From: Stachybotrys elegans
Lineage: Eukaryota; Ascomycota; Sordariomycetes; Hypocreales; Stachybotryaceae
NCBI GenBank assembly: GCA_020746835.1
Contig: JAGPNK010000003.1
Span: forward strand, 1,736,001 to 1,800,000
Direction of reading: 5' to 3'
Length of the DNA stretch: 64,000 nt
In this document: positions 21,301 to 34,304 of the stretch, one piece after another
Layout of the letters: each line of letters opens with the position of its first letter
Position numbering within the stretch: the stretch's first letter is position 1
Notes under the pieces: generated by a model
The model's database searches: none
What the model saw: only the letters and a program-made list of their open reading frames with translations
What the model was told of the DNA's origin: nothing
Made by a program: the position numbers and the translations under genes

Positions 21301-23986
21301 ATGGAGGGGCACGAACAGCGTCAGCAAATTGTTGCCAATCCAGTCCTGGCCATTCGCGCCGGGTTTGTCAAGTTGATGAGGGCATCGTGTGTCGTGTATC
21401 ATCATTGTGCATGTGTGCAGGGAGCAGGTTTTCACACCGACACGGCGCATCCAGACTCGTGAGTGGTTGGAGAACCAGAACGAGGCTTGCCCGGATTGCT
21501 CCAGCGTCCATCCCGTCCCTGCATAACCAATACCTTAAACATGTCACTAACAAGCAACAGGACACCTGGTTTCACGTTGTTGACCCCCTACTTCTCCTTG
21601 CTGTTTCCAGTCACAGCACAAGCTGCCGCCCAACAAACGAGTCAGCCCACACGGTGGCGTCAAGTTCCCCTCCCCTATTGGAGCCTGTGGCGCTTCCCCT
21701 TCCCTTCTAATGGGCGGTCGCCGCTGAATAACGAGGCATAGGCCCACAGAGCCAGTTTTCACGTGTTTCCGAGGATACTGGAGAGAGCAACGAGCAAGAC
21801 AGATCACGATTCGACTCAACATGAGATCACGCAAATGATGCTTGCTTCCCGCCAGCTTTACCCAATGACTCTTACCATTCATTGATGGGCGATCTGACTT
21901 GTTGCCACGAGGGCCTTCGCAACGTCCCCTCCGCTCGTTGTCTCCATCTCGTACTCGCCAAGCTCGATGGGCCCCATAGCCGCGTTTACCATGGACTTCG
22001 CCACTACTGTGCACAGTAGGTTATGCAACAGGTGATGGCGTTCAAGACATGAATGAATCGCGATAAGGCTATTAACTCGCGATCCACTCCCTCCGATGTT
22101 CACCCTTGGCGGTCAAAGGCAGCCAATTCTTTGTGGCTTCGTGCATATTCTGGGTTCAGTTGTGGATTCATGCTGCGGCCGTCAGCAAAAAGGCCGAGCG
22201 AGCACTCACCCAGCGCGCATGCTTGGGCGTGTGTGTGTGGAGATGCTGTCATTTGGGGCTATTTTCCAGTTTACCATGCAGTGAGATACACCATACCATT
22301 GCACATGTCCATCTCGCCTATCTCGGTTTGGGTAGGGGAATCACGAGGGTCAGGAGATGAGTAGCAGCTCAATTCCCAGCAGGTCAGAAGGTCTCATCAT
22401 GAGGGGTCAAAATTGTCGTGAACAGGTTCACTATCTGACAGAGAGAAGAAGAGGGGGAGGCTATACGTTTGCCATCCGTCTCACGGCAGCGATCTAGACC
22501 ATGCCGTTGCGTTCCAATGCAACACACCCAGCCGCCTTCACCGCTGCGACCACGACAACAAAGCAAGGCGCCGCACAGCCAGACGCGGCAATGAAGACGG
22601 GGACGACGGGGACGACGACGACGACGACGAGGTGACCTTAGCCGTGAGGAAACAGGAAATTCCGCCATTTGCCCGTCTTGGCAGCCCGGAGCTACGGCCG
22701 GGCGGGTTTGCGGGACGGCCAACCCCCGGAATCACCCGATTACCGCCCAGGTCCCTCCGCTTCCGGATAAGAGGCCCCTCAGACACCCTCGTCTCGCCGA
22801 AGATGCTCGCCATGCATTGCTAGATGGGGATGGCTGCACCATGCCCATCAGCAATATATCCCATCCGTATGCCTGCTCGTCTCAGCTCGCCGCGCATTGT
22901 CTCACTCGAAAGAACCCCCCCCGGCGAGTAACGAGACGAAAAGACAGTCGAGATTCTCACTTGATTCCCGATTCAGCAGGACCTGCAGCATGTGTGGTGA
23001 TAATCACGCAACATGCATGCCGTGCCTCTCTGTCCTTGTCGGTCATTACTTGCGCGCGTGCGAACGAACGAACACTCGTGGTTCAACCAATCTGCCTCGA
23101 GGCGTTTTGGAAAGCCCGCGAGACGAGGCACCCATTCCCCGTCCTGTCCAGCGGAAAGGATTCGAGCGCTCGAGGCTCGGGGGAACAAGGAGGGAGGGGG
23201 GCAGGATCTCGGTGTTGCGTGCCCGATTATCAATTTCCATTTGCAGTAGCTACAGATGTCCCCAGCAGCCCGTGTTGTGATTCTTGCTCTTATTCTCTGT
23301 TTATTGCTCGTACCTTTTTCTTCGGGACCTGGCCGCGGCATGCCGTGGAAGCGAAGCAAGTACTTTCAAGTACCGTGACTTTGACAACAAAAAAAAAAGA
23401 CGCGAATCATTGTCTCGTGAAGGAATCTGGAAACAAGCCAGATGGGCTCTCGCCTCTCTGGCCGGTGCTTACACTTCCTGCCATCAATCACCTGTGGCAC
23501 GATGGTCGGATGCTCTGCGCCGTGGCCCGAAGCATGCTGGGGCATGGGTTGACAAAGGGCACCGCGGTCCTTTCTTTGCGTGATGAGCAAGCTTGATTCA
23601 TATCTAGTCTGCATCGTGGCTGTCCTTTATCTGTCTTTGCCTTCTGGCCACTTGCTGACTGTCCTGATTCTCACATGTAGTAGTCCTGTCCCTTAAACTC
23701 CGAAGAAGAAAAAAAAGAGTCCAAAACGCAGGGATTTGTAATGCCAAGTCGCCATTGCCCTCAGTCCTCGTCCCCAAGCCCAATCTAGCTCGACAGTTGC
23801 TTCCAGCGCGCTGTGTACATGCTGGGACCCTCCACTCTTCTTCCCCTTTCGCAATGTTGTGCGCCGCCTTCTCGCAGCAGTAGTCACGATCCAACGTTGG
23901 CCTCTCGTGGCTTCTGCTCACCCACTAGCAATTTTCATACTCATCACACCTCGCCATCACGTCATGTCTTCTCGCTGGCTTGTCCT
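18310..23986. other. 5.7-kb gene-free interval
   Basis: Between the dehydrogenase promoter and the 3' end of the YpkA gene I find no frame with domain content, codon bias or credible splice structure. The longest open frame (22817-23596) begins with TTG and looks random. A (GAC)n microsatellite sits at about 22597-22630 and A-rich runs at 23390 and 23706. Base composition is ordinary and no internal repeats stand out. It could hold non-coding transcripts, lineage-specific genes I cannot recognise, or long regulatory DNA. Confidence 0.4.
18490..18499 (-). promoter_or_regulatory. Possible TATA box of the mannitol-1-phosphate dehydrogenase gene
   Basis: TTTTATATAAA reads on the minus strand about 180 bp upstream of the start codon. 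It is the only strong TATA match in this leader, so a highly expressed or regulated promoter is plausible. Confidence 0.45.
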
Positions 23987-26102
23987 TTATCGGTTGTCCG
24001 TGAGGCTGCCCACGAAGGAAGGATCCTTAACACTTCCGCCAGCGTCGCCAAGACCTGCAATCGGGCGGTTGTAGCTGAAGCCTTGGAACTGGTTCTGCAT
24101 CGTCTGTGAGAGCATGGGCCCGTCCACGTACGAATCTTGGGGTGCCTCCGAAGTAAACTCCTGATCGAAGTTCTTGGTGTCGAGTGCGTCCGCCTGGCAA
24201 AGTTAGCAGTGTGCTTCGCCGGGGTTGACCTGGAGTTAAGGGCATATGATACTTACCACAGTGGGCTTGAAAGTGGGTTCGTACTTGCGCTGCAGAAGCT
24301 TGCGCCAGTCAATAGCATGGAAGAAGGGGTGCGCCTTGATCTCAGCCGCTCCGTTGGCACCAAGACGCTCTGCTGGGTCGCGGTTCAGGAGCTTGGTCAA
24401 AAGGTCCTTGGCCGCAGGGGGGACGACGTCGGAAAAGTGCAGAGGCTCCGACAAGATCTTGCGGTACATCTCGTTGGTGTTCTCGTCGTAGAAGGGTGGC
24501 AGACCCGTCAACATCTCATACAACAAAACACCGAGTGTCCACCAATCCACCGTCTTGTTGTAGCCGTGTCCCATGAGAAGCTCAGGTGCCAGATATTCGG
24601 GCGTACCACAGAACGTGTTAGTCTGGTCTTCGTCCTTCATATCTAGCTTGCACAGGCCAAAGTCACACAGTGCAATGTGGCCTTGGAAATCCAGCAGGAT
24701 ATTCTCGGGCTTGAGATCTCGGTAAATGACACTGAAGCCGTGCAGACACTCCAGAGCACACAGCAGCTCTGCCGTGTAGAATCGCGATCGGTTCACGTCG
24801 AAGCGATGCTCCTTCTGCAGGTGGTGGAACAGCTCACCACCGTTAACAAAGGCGAGCACAAAGTAGAGCTTCTCGGGTGACTGGAAGCTGAACTTGAGGG
24901 GCACGATGAAGGGGTTGTTGATCTGTGCCAGCACAGATCGCTCCGCAAGTGTATGTGCCACTTCGGACCTAGAAATGATGTGCGCCTTGCGAATCGTCTT
25001 GAGGGCATAGATTCGGTTCGTGTCCTTCTTTCGCACCTGCATCACCTTACCGAAGCTACCCTTACCCACGACCTTGAGGAGCTCGAAGTCCTCGATCTTG
25101 AGCTTGCCAGCCCGAGTCTCTACATACTCCACACCGACCTTGATGCGGCCAGTGCCGTACTGAACGTCGACCCATTCCACGCCCTGTTGGCCCTCTTCAG
25201 GCTGGCGCTCGGATGCCGACTTGTCCTTCTTGCTGCTCTTGGGATCCTCGGGAAGCTGTCTCTCCTGGAATCGGGGGTTGATGCGGACGACACCTAGGAA
25301 GATGTCTTGGCTGCGGCCGGATCCCTGAGGTGCGTTGGGGTTTCGCATGTACAGGTGGATGACCAGCTCCGTGACTCTAGACACGTCGAACTTGTACTGG
25401 GTGTTCTCTCCCGCCCATAGCGGGTTCTCGGGGTTTCCGTCAACCGAGTTGACAAAGACCTGTACCTTGTCGAAGTCGAGCAGAGCGTAGGGCATGTACT
25501 TTCCAGAAATACGGCCGTGGTTCGTGGGAATACCGGCAAAGCCACCAGCAGAGGAGTGAGGTCTAGCAGAGCCGGCGAAGGAGCCTGCCACGCGTTGGGA
25601 AGAGGAGGGCCGGACGGAGCCGGCAACGTTTAGGGGGTTGCCCTGGGACAAGGAGCCCTGGTGTGATGAAGCGAATGCCTCCCTGTGCTGCTCGGGAAGC
25701 GAAAAGCCAGTGCCCTCGTGCAGAGTCACGACGAGGATACCGGGCTTGGGGGGCTTGATAACGGGAGCCTGGGTCATGGCTTCCGAGGCAGCTGTCGACG
25801 GTGGTCAATGGCAAATACAGGTAAGGAGAGGGGCCGGAGGAGACAAATGGCCAACTTACCAATGGCGCTCTCTGTGGTTGGCGTAGTAGCCCCTGTGTTA
25901 GGCAGGCTCTTGTCATCTTTCTCGGTGATGGTAGACGTCGATGGCGATCGGGAGAAGGCGCTCAAGGGCCCAAGATGAGTCTCCTTGAGCTCTTGATTAT
26001 TTGTCAGCTGGCCCAAGTGCAAAGGCAAACGGGGGGCTTCGGTCGGGCAGAAAGCTCCCAAAGCAGAGGCAATAACATACTCTTGGTGAGTCTCCACGAC
26101 AT
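23987..26102 (-). CDS. ypkA: AGC protein kinase YpkA (Ypk1/SGK family)
   Basis: Predicted 631-aa Ser/Thr kinase. Exons are 26081-26102, 25860-25991, 24257-25791 and 23987-24193. The spliced start MSWRLTKKLKETHLGPL and the last-exon tail fit the fungal Ypk family. An N-terminal C2-like region follows (ILVVTLHEGTGFSLPE). The catalytic domain starts near residue 280: VVGKGSFGKVMQVRKKDTN (P-loop), ALKTI (Lys), YRDLKPENILLD, CDFGLCKLD and activation-loop TFCGTPEYLAPE, whose Thr is the expected Pkh/PDK1 site. The tail has NFDQEFTSEAP and the hydrophobic motif FQGFSYN, the expected TORC2 target. In yeasts and Aspergillus, Ypk kinases act below TORC2 and Pkh kinases in sphingolipid, membrane-stress and polarity control. 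All junctions are GT-AG; the 22-nt first exon is short but supported by the conserved N-terminus. Confidence 0.93.
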
Positions 26103-28609
26103 GGCAAAGGAAGGCGGCTGCCTCACGCGGTATTTGTTGTGGTCGTGTTTGGACGAGGTCGGACGGAGAGGACGGAGATTGAACCGAGGACGGATTTCGG
26201 GTGGAGAGGATCAGTCGGAAAGATCTTGAGCCGAAGCTGAAGCTGAAGTCGAATGTCGAGGTGGTGTCGAGTCGAGTCGATCAAGAGACCGAGTTGCTTC
26301 AAGTCTCGGGCCTGAGAGAAGGAGAGGGCCGAGAATGGGTAGAAATGCCCGGCTTAAGGGGCTACTGATGGGTAAGCGGGTGCGAAGCTGGAGGACCTGA
26401 GTCTAGGACCAGCGAGGGGTGTGTAGTGTGCAGTACTACGGAGGTAGTGTGTGCTTTGTGTGGTGTAGTGTGTTGGGTCGGTGCGTAGCAGGAGTTAGGT
26501 AGGGAATTAGAGTGGGTGCAGTGCGGGTGCGTCGTAGGAAGCAGAGGTAGGCAGATTTTGGGGGTATCTGGGCTTCGCAACCCCGCAATGAGGCACGATA
26601 GCGTCAGGTCAAACACCCAGAGAGATGCTGGCGGCTGACTGGCGGCTGGGGCTTTGACTGACCTCTAGGTTTGGCCTCTAGATTGAGAGTAGCGGCTTCT
26701 AGTCTGCCAACAAACGGCCAAAAGGCACGACTGAAAAGGGGATGATGGGTGAATGTTGGATTCGGACCCTTCACGTGAGGATCACCGTGGTAAGTTCCGG
26801 GTATCCACGTAGGCCGTCGTGTACGTACTGTTTGTTGAAGGTCGAGGGGGCAAACGGGAGCACCCCTTGTACTTGTAGGTGCTCAGTCCGAGAGGCGGCG
26901 CTCGAAATGGATGGGTTGGTAGGGATGGTGAAGAGATGCAAGCAAGACAGAGATTTGTCGAATCGTAGGTGGGAGGAAGAAGGAAAACAGACGAGGCAAA
27001 CAAGGAATTAATCGCCCAAGCATCACTCAGCATAGCATAACCCGAGGCAGTGGCTGAGTGCTGCGCGAGCAGGGAACTTGGTGGGAAAGGGAAAAGGGAG
27101 GGGAGGGGCCGGGATCACCGTCCGTTCTCGTTTGTGGTTTTAGTTAGCACCAAGTACGTCTCTGACCCTTACGTGTCTGCAACCTGCTTCCCGCCCACTT
27201 GTGCCACTTGTGCCACTTCTGCCACTGCCCGCTAGCCCGGTTGCATCCAGCAAAAAGTAGACATCGGGTGGCTTCTCGGCCCCTTTGCGTTCAGGCCCAT
27301 GGCTTCCATTTCTTCCGGGCGGCTTACGCACTGTAACCGGGCTGGTCTCGTCTCAATACAGGCTGCTGCAACGACGCTAGGTGCCGTCAGGTGGCTTCAG
27401 GGCATTCGCCTCTCCTTACACACCTAGTCCCCTTGGCAGGCAGTGGGGCAGTGCTGGTTTGCCACGTTGGATGGCACCTCAGGAACCAGTGTCTCGGGCT
27501 GACGAGGTAACAAGGGCAATCCCCAAATCATAGCCTCCTGAGCTTGCTGGGGAAGAAAGGGTTCGATTTCGTCTTGGTGCCATTCTGGTTTCGAAGTTCC
27601 GTCATGATAGAATTGTGACATCCAATAAGCTCTCGAGACAGTTACCAATGGCCATCGTATCGATAACCTATTCGGGGTTCATCCACCTCCATCTTGCCTT
27701 CACCGCAACAAATCGGCCTCTCATGACCTCTGCTTGGGATAATAGGAGCTCGCACAGTGTCAATCTCCAAACCAGATGGATTCGTTGGATCGGGTCAGAC
27801 CGCCTCCTTTGCTAATCCAAATCAGGTTCATGTCGCAGCGTCCCGTGTGATCTTCAAACCAATGTCACGACACCTGGCTTTGCACACAGATACCCGCGTT
27901 TCATCCGCACAATGCCCGTCTGCTGCGTCTGAGACGGGAAGAATTCGATCTTAATTTCGTATTTATATTTGTAGGCCCTGGGAACACGTATCCCGATAGA
28001 TATGCCTTCATTATTCTTGATGCATAACCACGTAACTACCATATTCCTTACCGATACCAGAGCAACGTGGGATCTCACCCAATAAACTGATAGCATAGTA
28101 TTGCTGGTGTAATTTCTTGCAACAGGATATCATATCAAAGATACAGATTCACACAAAAACAACAAACTCATCCACAGAAAACAAATACATATTTTAGATT
28201 CTTACCTTTCTGTGCTGGAGGCTTCCTTGCTGCGCCTACCTACCCTGCACCACCCCCCTTAATGGAGTTGCTGCCTAAAATACCAGGGCACAAACCAGGT
28301 AGCATCACAGCCACAGGCAATTGGACACATTTTCGAAGAAGCTCCAATCCAGCAGTTCAAGCTGTATGCCGCCGCTGCCTTCGACCACGACCTATGCGGC
28401 AGAACCTCAGCTCAATTCGCGATAACACCAACTCTCCTCGGCAATACCAATCCTGTCAATGGTGGTACTGCCCGTAACCGCTCCTCGACGATTCCTACCC
28501 ACCACCTTACTTTAACCCCACCACTTGCCTACCGCCCCTTGAATCTCGACCATCTCGACCATCACCGCATACCTACTGCTCCCTCGGCCTCCTCCGCCGA
28601 ACCGCCAAC
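26103..28609. promoter_or_regulatory. 2.5-kb divergent promoter region, ypkA / COPI beta-prime
   Basis: No coding frame is supported. The ypkA side (26103-26340) is rich in GTCGAG/GATTGAG-like repeats consistent with a long leader; the COPI side (28200-28605) is pyrimidine-rich (CACCACCC, CCTACC). I see no RNA gene or mobile element. Confidence 0.5.
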
Positions 28610-31429
28610 ATGAAGCTGGACGTAAAGGTTGGTTTGCTCTCCTAATCGAGGCCAACTGGGACTTCACATGATCTGCATGACGCCTCATGCGGCCAACAAA
28701 CGGGCTTGCGAATCCCCATCTCGACTGAGCTAATCTTCTGGCACCACAGCGTCAGCTCTACGCTCGCAGCGAGCGAGTTAAGGGCATTGACTTCCATCCC
28801 CACGAACCATGGGCACTCACGACGCTGTACAGTGGTATGTTGTTCATCTCGCTGCGCCCAGGCCAACATGCAGCTTCTGACCTTGCCCAGGCCATGTCTA
28901 CATCTGGTCCTACGAGACCCAGCAGATCGTCAAGACGTTTGAGCTTACCGATGTCCCCGTCCGCGCCGGTCGCTTCATTGCCCGCAAGAACTGGATTGTC
29001 TGCGGCTCCGACGATTTCCAATTGCGCGTCTACAACTACAACACCTCGGAGAAGATCACCTCCTTCGAAGCTCACCCCGATTACATCCGTGCCATCGCCG
29101 TGCACCCCACACAGCCCTTCGTCCTTACCGCCTCCGATGATATGACCATCAAACTATGGGACTGGGAGAAGGGTTGGAAGTGCGTCCAGGTCTTCGAGGG
29201 CCACGGCCACTATGTCATGGGTCTTGCCATCAACCCCAAGGACACCAACACTTTTGCCTCGGCAAGCTTGGATAGGACTGTCAAGATCTGGAGTCTTGGC
29301 TCGCCTACCCCCAACTTCACGCTCGAGGCGCATGAGACCAAGGGTGTGAACCACGTTGACTACTATCCTCACTCAGACAAGCCCTACCTCCTCACCACCT
29401 CCGACGACCGCACCGTCAAGATCTGGGACTACACCACCAAGTCACTGATCGCTACGCTCGAGGGCCACACCAACAACGTCTCCTTTGCCTGCTACCACCC
29501 CGAACTGCCCGTCATTATTTCTGGTTCTGAGGACGGCACCATTCGAATCTGGCACGCCAACACCTACCGCTTCGAGCAATCGCTCAACTACAGCCTTGAG
29601 CGAGCCTGGTGTGTATCCTACCAGAAGGGAAAGCAGGGCATCGCCGTGGGTTATGATGATGGTGCTGTGGTTGTCAAGCTGGGTCGCGAGGAGCCAGCCG
29701 TGTCCATGGATACATCCGGCAAGCTGATCTGGGCAAGGCACAACGAAGTTGTGTCATCCATCATCAAGGGAGGAGATGCCTCTGTAAAGGACAACGAACC
29801 CATTACACTGCCGACCAAGGATCTCGGTACTTGCGAAGTCTACCCTCAAACCCTGATCCACTCGCCCAACGGCCGATTTGTGGCTGTTTGTGGTGATGGC
29901 GAGTACATCATCTACACGGCCCTGGCATGGCGCAACAAGGCTTTTGGCTCGGCCCTCGACTTTGTCTGGGCTTCCAAAGATAACAGCAATGACTTTGCTA
30001 TCCGGGAATCGGCCATGAGCGTCAAGGTCTACAAGAACTTTGTGGAAAAGAGTGGCGGACTTGATGTAGGGTTCCAAGCCGATGGCCTAACTGGAGGTGT
30101 TCTGCTTGGTGTTACCGGCCAGGGAGGTGTTTCGTTCTTTGACTGGGTTACTGGTGGCCTCGTCCGCAGAATTGAGGTTGAGCCTCGACAGGTATGTCGC
30201 CCAGACTGGCTCAGGCGTTGATGACGAGCAATCAGCTAACCTTTGGCAGGTTTACTGGTCGGATAGCGGTGAGCTGGTTGCTATCGCATGCGATGATACC
30301 TTTTACGTGCTGCGATTCTCCCGTGAGAACTACGTTGAGGCTGTGCAGTCTGGCGAGGTTGAGGAGGACGGTGTCGAGGCAGCCTTCGAGGTCATCACAG
30401 ACATTAACGAGAGGTAAGTCTAGTGGCCCCCGGAACGGAGGATATGCTAACATCTAGTTTAGTGTACGGACGGGTGAGTGGGTAGGAGACTGCTTCATCT
30501 ACACCAACAGCACGAACCGTCTCAACTACCTTGTTGGTGACCAGACTTACACCGTCTCTCACTTCGATAAGCCCATGTACATCCTCGGATACATCCAGAG
30601 GGACTCGAGAATCTACCTTGCCGACAAAGATGTCAACGTGACGTCCTTCTCCCTGTCGCTACCGGTGCTCGAGTACCAGACTCTGGTTCTGCGAGAGGAC
30701 ATGGAGACGGCTGCGGAGTTGCTGCCTACCATTCCTGCCGACCAGCTGAACAAGATTGCACGATTTTTGGAAGGCCAGGGCCACAAGGAGCTGGCCCTTG
30801 AAGTAGCTTCGGATCCCGAGCACAAGTTTGAGTTGGCCGTTGGATTAAACCAGTTGGACATCGCACTGGAGCTGGCGCGCGAGGCCAACGTGGATCACAA
30901 GTGGAAGACTGTGGGCGACGCAGCTCTGGCTGGGTGGGATGTGGTTCTGGCGGCTGAGTGCTTCACCCACGCTAAGGACCTGGGCTCCCTGCTTCTCCTT
31001 TTCTCGTCGACGGGCGACCGCAAAGGCTTGGCCGATCTGGCAACTCAGGCAGACGAGGCGGGTGCACACAACGTGGCGTTTACTTGCAGCTGGCTGGCGG
31101 GTGACGTCGATCGATGCACAGAGATGCTGACTAAGACCGGTCGGTTAGCCGAGGCAGTACTGTTCTCACAAACGTACAAGCCCAGCTTGACGGAGTCTGT
31201 GGTTAAGGAGTGGAAGGACAGCCTGGAGAAGAGTAAGAAGGGCCGAGTTGCAAAGTTGATCGGTGTACCGGTCGAAGATGATGAGCTGTTCCCAGAATGG
31301 GACGAGTGGCTGCGACTAGAAAAAGAGGGCGTCGCCACGACCAACGGCAAGGCAACGGACGACGCACAGGCGGAAGACGATGAAGATGACGAGGACGAAG
31401 ACGATGAGGAGGAGGAAGACGACGAGTAG
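28610..31429 (+). CDS. SEC27: Coatomer (COPI) subunit beta-prime
   Basis: Predicted 844-aa coat protein for retrograde Golgi-to-ER vesicles, where it recognises di-lysine cargo. Exons are 28610-28627, 28750-28834, 28891-30191, 30250-30413 and 30463-31429. The start MKLDVK|RQLYARSERVKGIDFHP is the conserved beta-prime beginning. Two beta-propellers follow: WD repeats with WD or IW ends (IKLWDWEKGWKC, VKIWSLG, VKIWDYTTKS, IRIWHANTY) up to about residue 300, then a second propeller to about 590. A helical solenoid (LLPTIPADQLNKIARFLEGQ...DLGSLLLLFSSTGDRKGL) and a highly acidic Asp/Glu tail from about 820 complete the protein. The six-codon first exon is accepted because its donor GTTGGT and acceptor CACAG join in frame. 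It is an essential housekeeping gene. Confidence 0.96.
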
Positions 31430-32506
31430 ACAGCCAAGGCCGACGGGAGTATCTGGTTCAGGTCGTTATTGGGGGCGGTGTAGAAGGCATGAGACCATCA
31501 AGGCCACTCGTCCATGTTGCTTTAGTTTTGGGCTATGCCAGGGCATGACTATAATGAGAGACTGTTCGTACATGGCACTAAGTAGAAGAGAAAAGGGGGC
31601 TTTACACTATCGGTTATGATCTGTTGCACAATCATATGTGAGATACTTATAGCCGACCTGTTGGCTGATGCAGAGTGGCATCAACACTGCATCAAAGGAA
31701 GATGCAACTTCTTTTCGGAGGGAGTCTTCCTCAGCTCTGACATGATGATGAAGGTCATAGGTAGACCCGTAGCGATTATGCGTCAAGCTGTCGCTAGACA
31801 GGACAGAGGTATTGCGTAACAATTTTAGATATATGCTGATAGCGACCATGGCGGTAAGAACTTTACAGCTGACCAGATGATTCCTCTAATCGGCTCATTT
31901 CCTAGGACTTGTCTAAGTTACCCAACATTGGTCCGAGCCTTTTCTCAGTGACCGGGTTGCCACCTGATTATACTAGATGTTCCAGGAGAGGCGTTTCTAG
32001 CTTACAGAAAAGCAACAGTTGGGAAGGCTGTGATTAGACCTAGAGAGTAAAGCAACCGCCTTCTCTACTTAGCCATACCTATGGTCTATCGTGAAACATG
32101 AATATGAACCGGGCAAGAGAGGGGTTACACTCACACCAAGAGCCGAGGGGCCATGTGATCCTGTATCTTATTAAAGGCTGGATCAAAAAGAATTTCATTA
32201 AAAGGGGAGCTGGTGCTGACAGAAGAGTAGAGCCATGGAGGGTGAGCCATCGCAATATAAGGGCAACAACGGCATATGAGAGCAGCTCACCCAACATGAT
32301 TCGACCAGAACAACGATATGTGCGAGCGATCCTGGTTTGTGGCTTGGTGGAATTATGGATATTGCAAAAAGGGGTCCCTCTTGAGCAAGCCTCTAACCCA
32401 CTCTCTTCTACAATAGTCTTTGACTATCCTCCGGCTTCAACCTTCAGATCATGTTCTCGCTGATGCAAACAGAGGTCAGACAGACAAAAAGATAGGATCA
32501 GGATGA
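31430..32506. other. Intergenic region between COPI gene and tRNA-Thr
   Basis: This is the 3' flank of the COPI gene followed by moderately AT-rich sequence. No frame with coding character or recognisable repeat is seen. Confidence 0.45.
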
Positions 32507-32578
32507 TGCCCCGTACTGGAATCGAACCAGTGATCTTGTCATTACTAGTGACACGCTATACCACTTAGCCAACGGGGC
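32507..32578 (-). tRNA. tRNA-Thr (AGT anticodon), intronless
   Basis: The minus strand folds as a full cloverleaf. Acceptor GCCCCGT pairs with ACGGGGC, discriminator A. The D arm is GCTA-AGTGGTA-TAGC; the anticodon arm is TGTCA-CTAGTAA-TGACA with anticodon AGT (read as IGU, threonine). The variable loop is AGATC; the T arm is ACTGG-TTCGATT-CCAGT, containing the B box GGTTCGATTCC. No intron and no encoded CCA. Confidence 0.95.
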
Positions 32579-32647
32579 TGTTTCATGGAGGCTTCACAAG
32601 CCAAAGTTGACCATGTGTGTTCCTCCAGCCCCTTCCATGTCATTCCA

Positions 32648-34304
32648 TCAATAGACATACTGGTATCGTGTTAGTCGAGTTGAAGCTGTGTAGATGCGGC
32701 CTGCTTACCTTGAAGTACTTGTTCTGGAAATCTGTTTGGTCATCGAGACCTCTTTCCATGGCCTCTCTCTGATTCACGGGAGTATCTTCGTGGTTAGCCT
32801 TCCTTGATTTGTTGCGGAACCAGAGAATTGCCCAAATACTGCAGAGGCAGACAATTTGCAGTCCGATGCAGAAGAGCATCATGGAAACGCCCAAGGCATA
32901 TCGGGGGGCCTGCTCTGCCCGGAAGAAGAAGGGTCCGATGAAGTTGCCACAGCAGTACCCAATGATGAGCAGCGCGTTGGTGGTGATCTTCTTGGTATGG
33001 CCAGCCGTGTTTGCTGTTGCCACTGACATGCAAAGGGCCCATGCTGCGGTGTAGGAGAATGATATCCAAAGACATGCTAGTCTGCCAAAGGGAACAGACT
33101 GGTCAATCAGCCATAAACCTAGCACACCAGCCAGAAAAGGCGCGAGGCAGGCAAGCATGACGGAGATACGGGCATTCGGGTACTTTGAAGCAAAGAAGCT
33201 ATCCAGATAATTCAAGGTTAGCCTGTAACGAACTACTCGGAACAAGGAAATACGTACCAGGCGAGAGGACATAATATGCACTGGACAGCGCCAGAAGGCA
33301 TTTGAATAAGCGTGGTTTGGAGAATAGAGAAGCCCATGCCTCGAATAATCAAGCCTTGAAACTGAACAAGGCTTCCAATTAGTATTTCGAATAAGAACAT
33401 CAGAGGAGGGGTAACTTACCACTGTGAGGCCGCCATTTGGACAGTTGCTTGCCACAGCAAACACGAAAAGAAGCCACGTCTTGGGATCTCTCATGGCCTC
33501 AAAAAACTGTTCCCACTTAAACTGCTTGTTTTCCACACCAGTGCCATTGCCCTTGATGTGGCTAATTACCTGTGCTCGCTCATGTTCGGACAGAAATTTG
33601 GTAGTCAGGGGCGAGCCCGGCAAATAGAACAAGATGACGAAGCCCCAGGCAACGGTGACAGCGCCCCAGAACAGAAACAGAACTCTCCAACCCGAGAGGG
33701 CGCCGTCGACATGGCCGAGACCGTAGGTGACAATACCGGCAACAATGTAGCCGACTCCAGCAGATCCAATCCAGATGCCCATCCTCAAGGGCTGCTCACG
33801 ACGCTCGTAGTACATTGAGAATAAGAGCATGGTTCCCGGGTTGATGGACGCCTCAAAGGCGCCGAGGAGGATTCTCGTCACAGCAAGTCCTGCAAAGTTG
33901 ACGCTGGCAGCATGGCAGCAGAGAACGGCACCCCATAGGATGCAGGTTACAGACATGACGTGGTTGATTCCGTAACGTTGCAGTAACAGGTTCGTGGGGA
34001 ACTCCCAGACTAGGTATCCGATGTAGAGGAGACCTCCCGCCAGGGAGAACTCTGTGCTGGTGAGTGCCAGCTCCTCGCGAACGCCGAATATGGCGGCATA
34101 GCTGAGGGTGGTTCTGTCGATTGACTGCAGGGCATAGGTGAAGCAGAGAAGGGGGATGAGGTGCCAGTCAAGTTTTCTCAAGAGGGGCTTGTATTCGCTC
34201 TCTTCAACCAACTCATCAGCCCTTCGAGCAATCTCTAGAGCGGTGGGAGGATCGTTCTTTAGATCCTCGTGCACCGAGACGGTATCCTCCATCTTTGCTG
34301 CCAT
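32648..34304 (-). CDS. MFS anion/cation symporter, allantoate-permease (Dal5) family
   Basis: Predicted 496-aa plasma-membrane transporter with about 12 membrane segments. Exons are 33420-34304, 33258-33361, 32709-33198 and 32648-32659; the last adds only YVY before TGA, matching the usual FxYVx end of this family. The N-terminal half has ALQSIDRTTLSYAAIFGVRE, LGGLLYIGYLVWEFPTNLLL-like sequence (here AGGLLYIGYLVWEFPTNLLL), RILLGAFEASINPG and YYERREQPLRMG. The large cytosolic loop and six more helices follow. The family moves organic anions such as allantoate and nicotinate; yeast Dal5 also imports dipeptides. It is divergently paired with a membrane dipeptidase, so peptide uptake is a reasonable but untested role. 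MAAK at 34304 or MEDT four codons later could be the start. Confidence 0.88.

Noticed and set aside
22817..23596. 259-residue open frame on the plus strand
   Set aside because: It begins with TTG, has flat codon use with many rare codons and Cys/His/Ser-rich composition, and shows no domain; it looks like a chance frame in GC-rich DNA.
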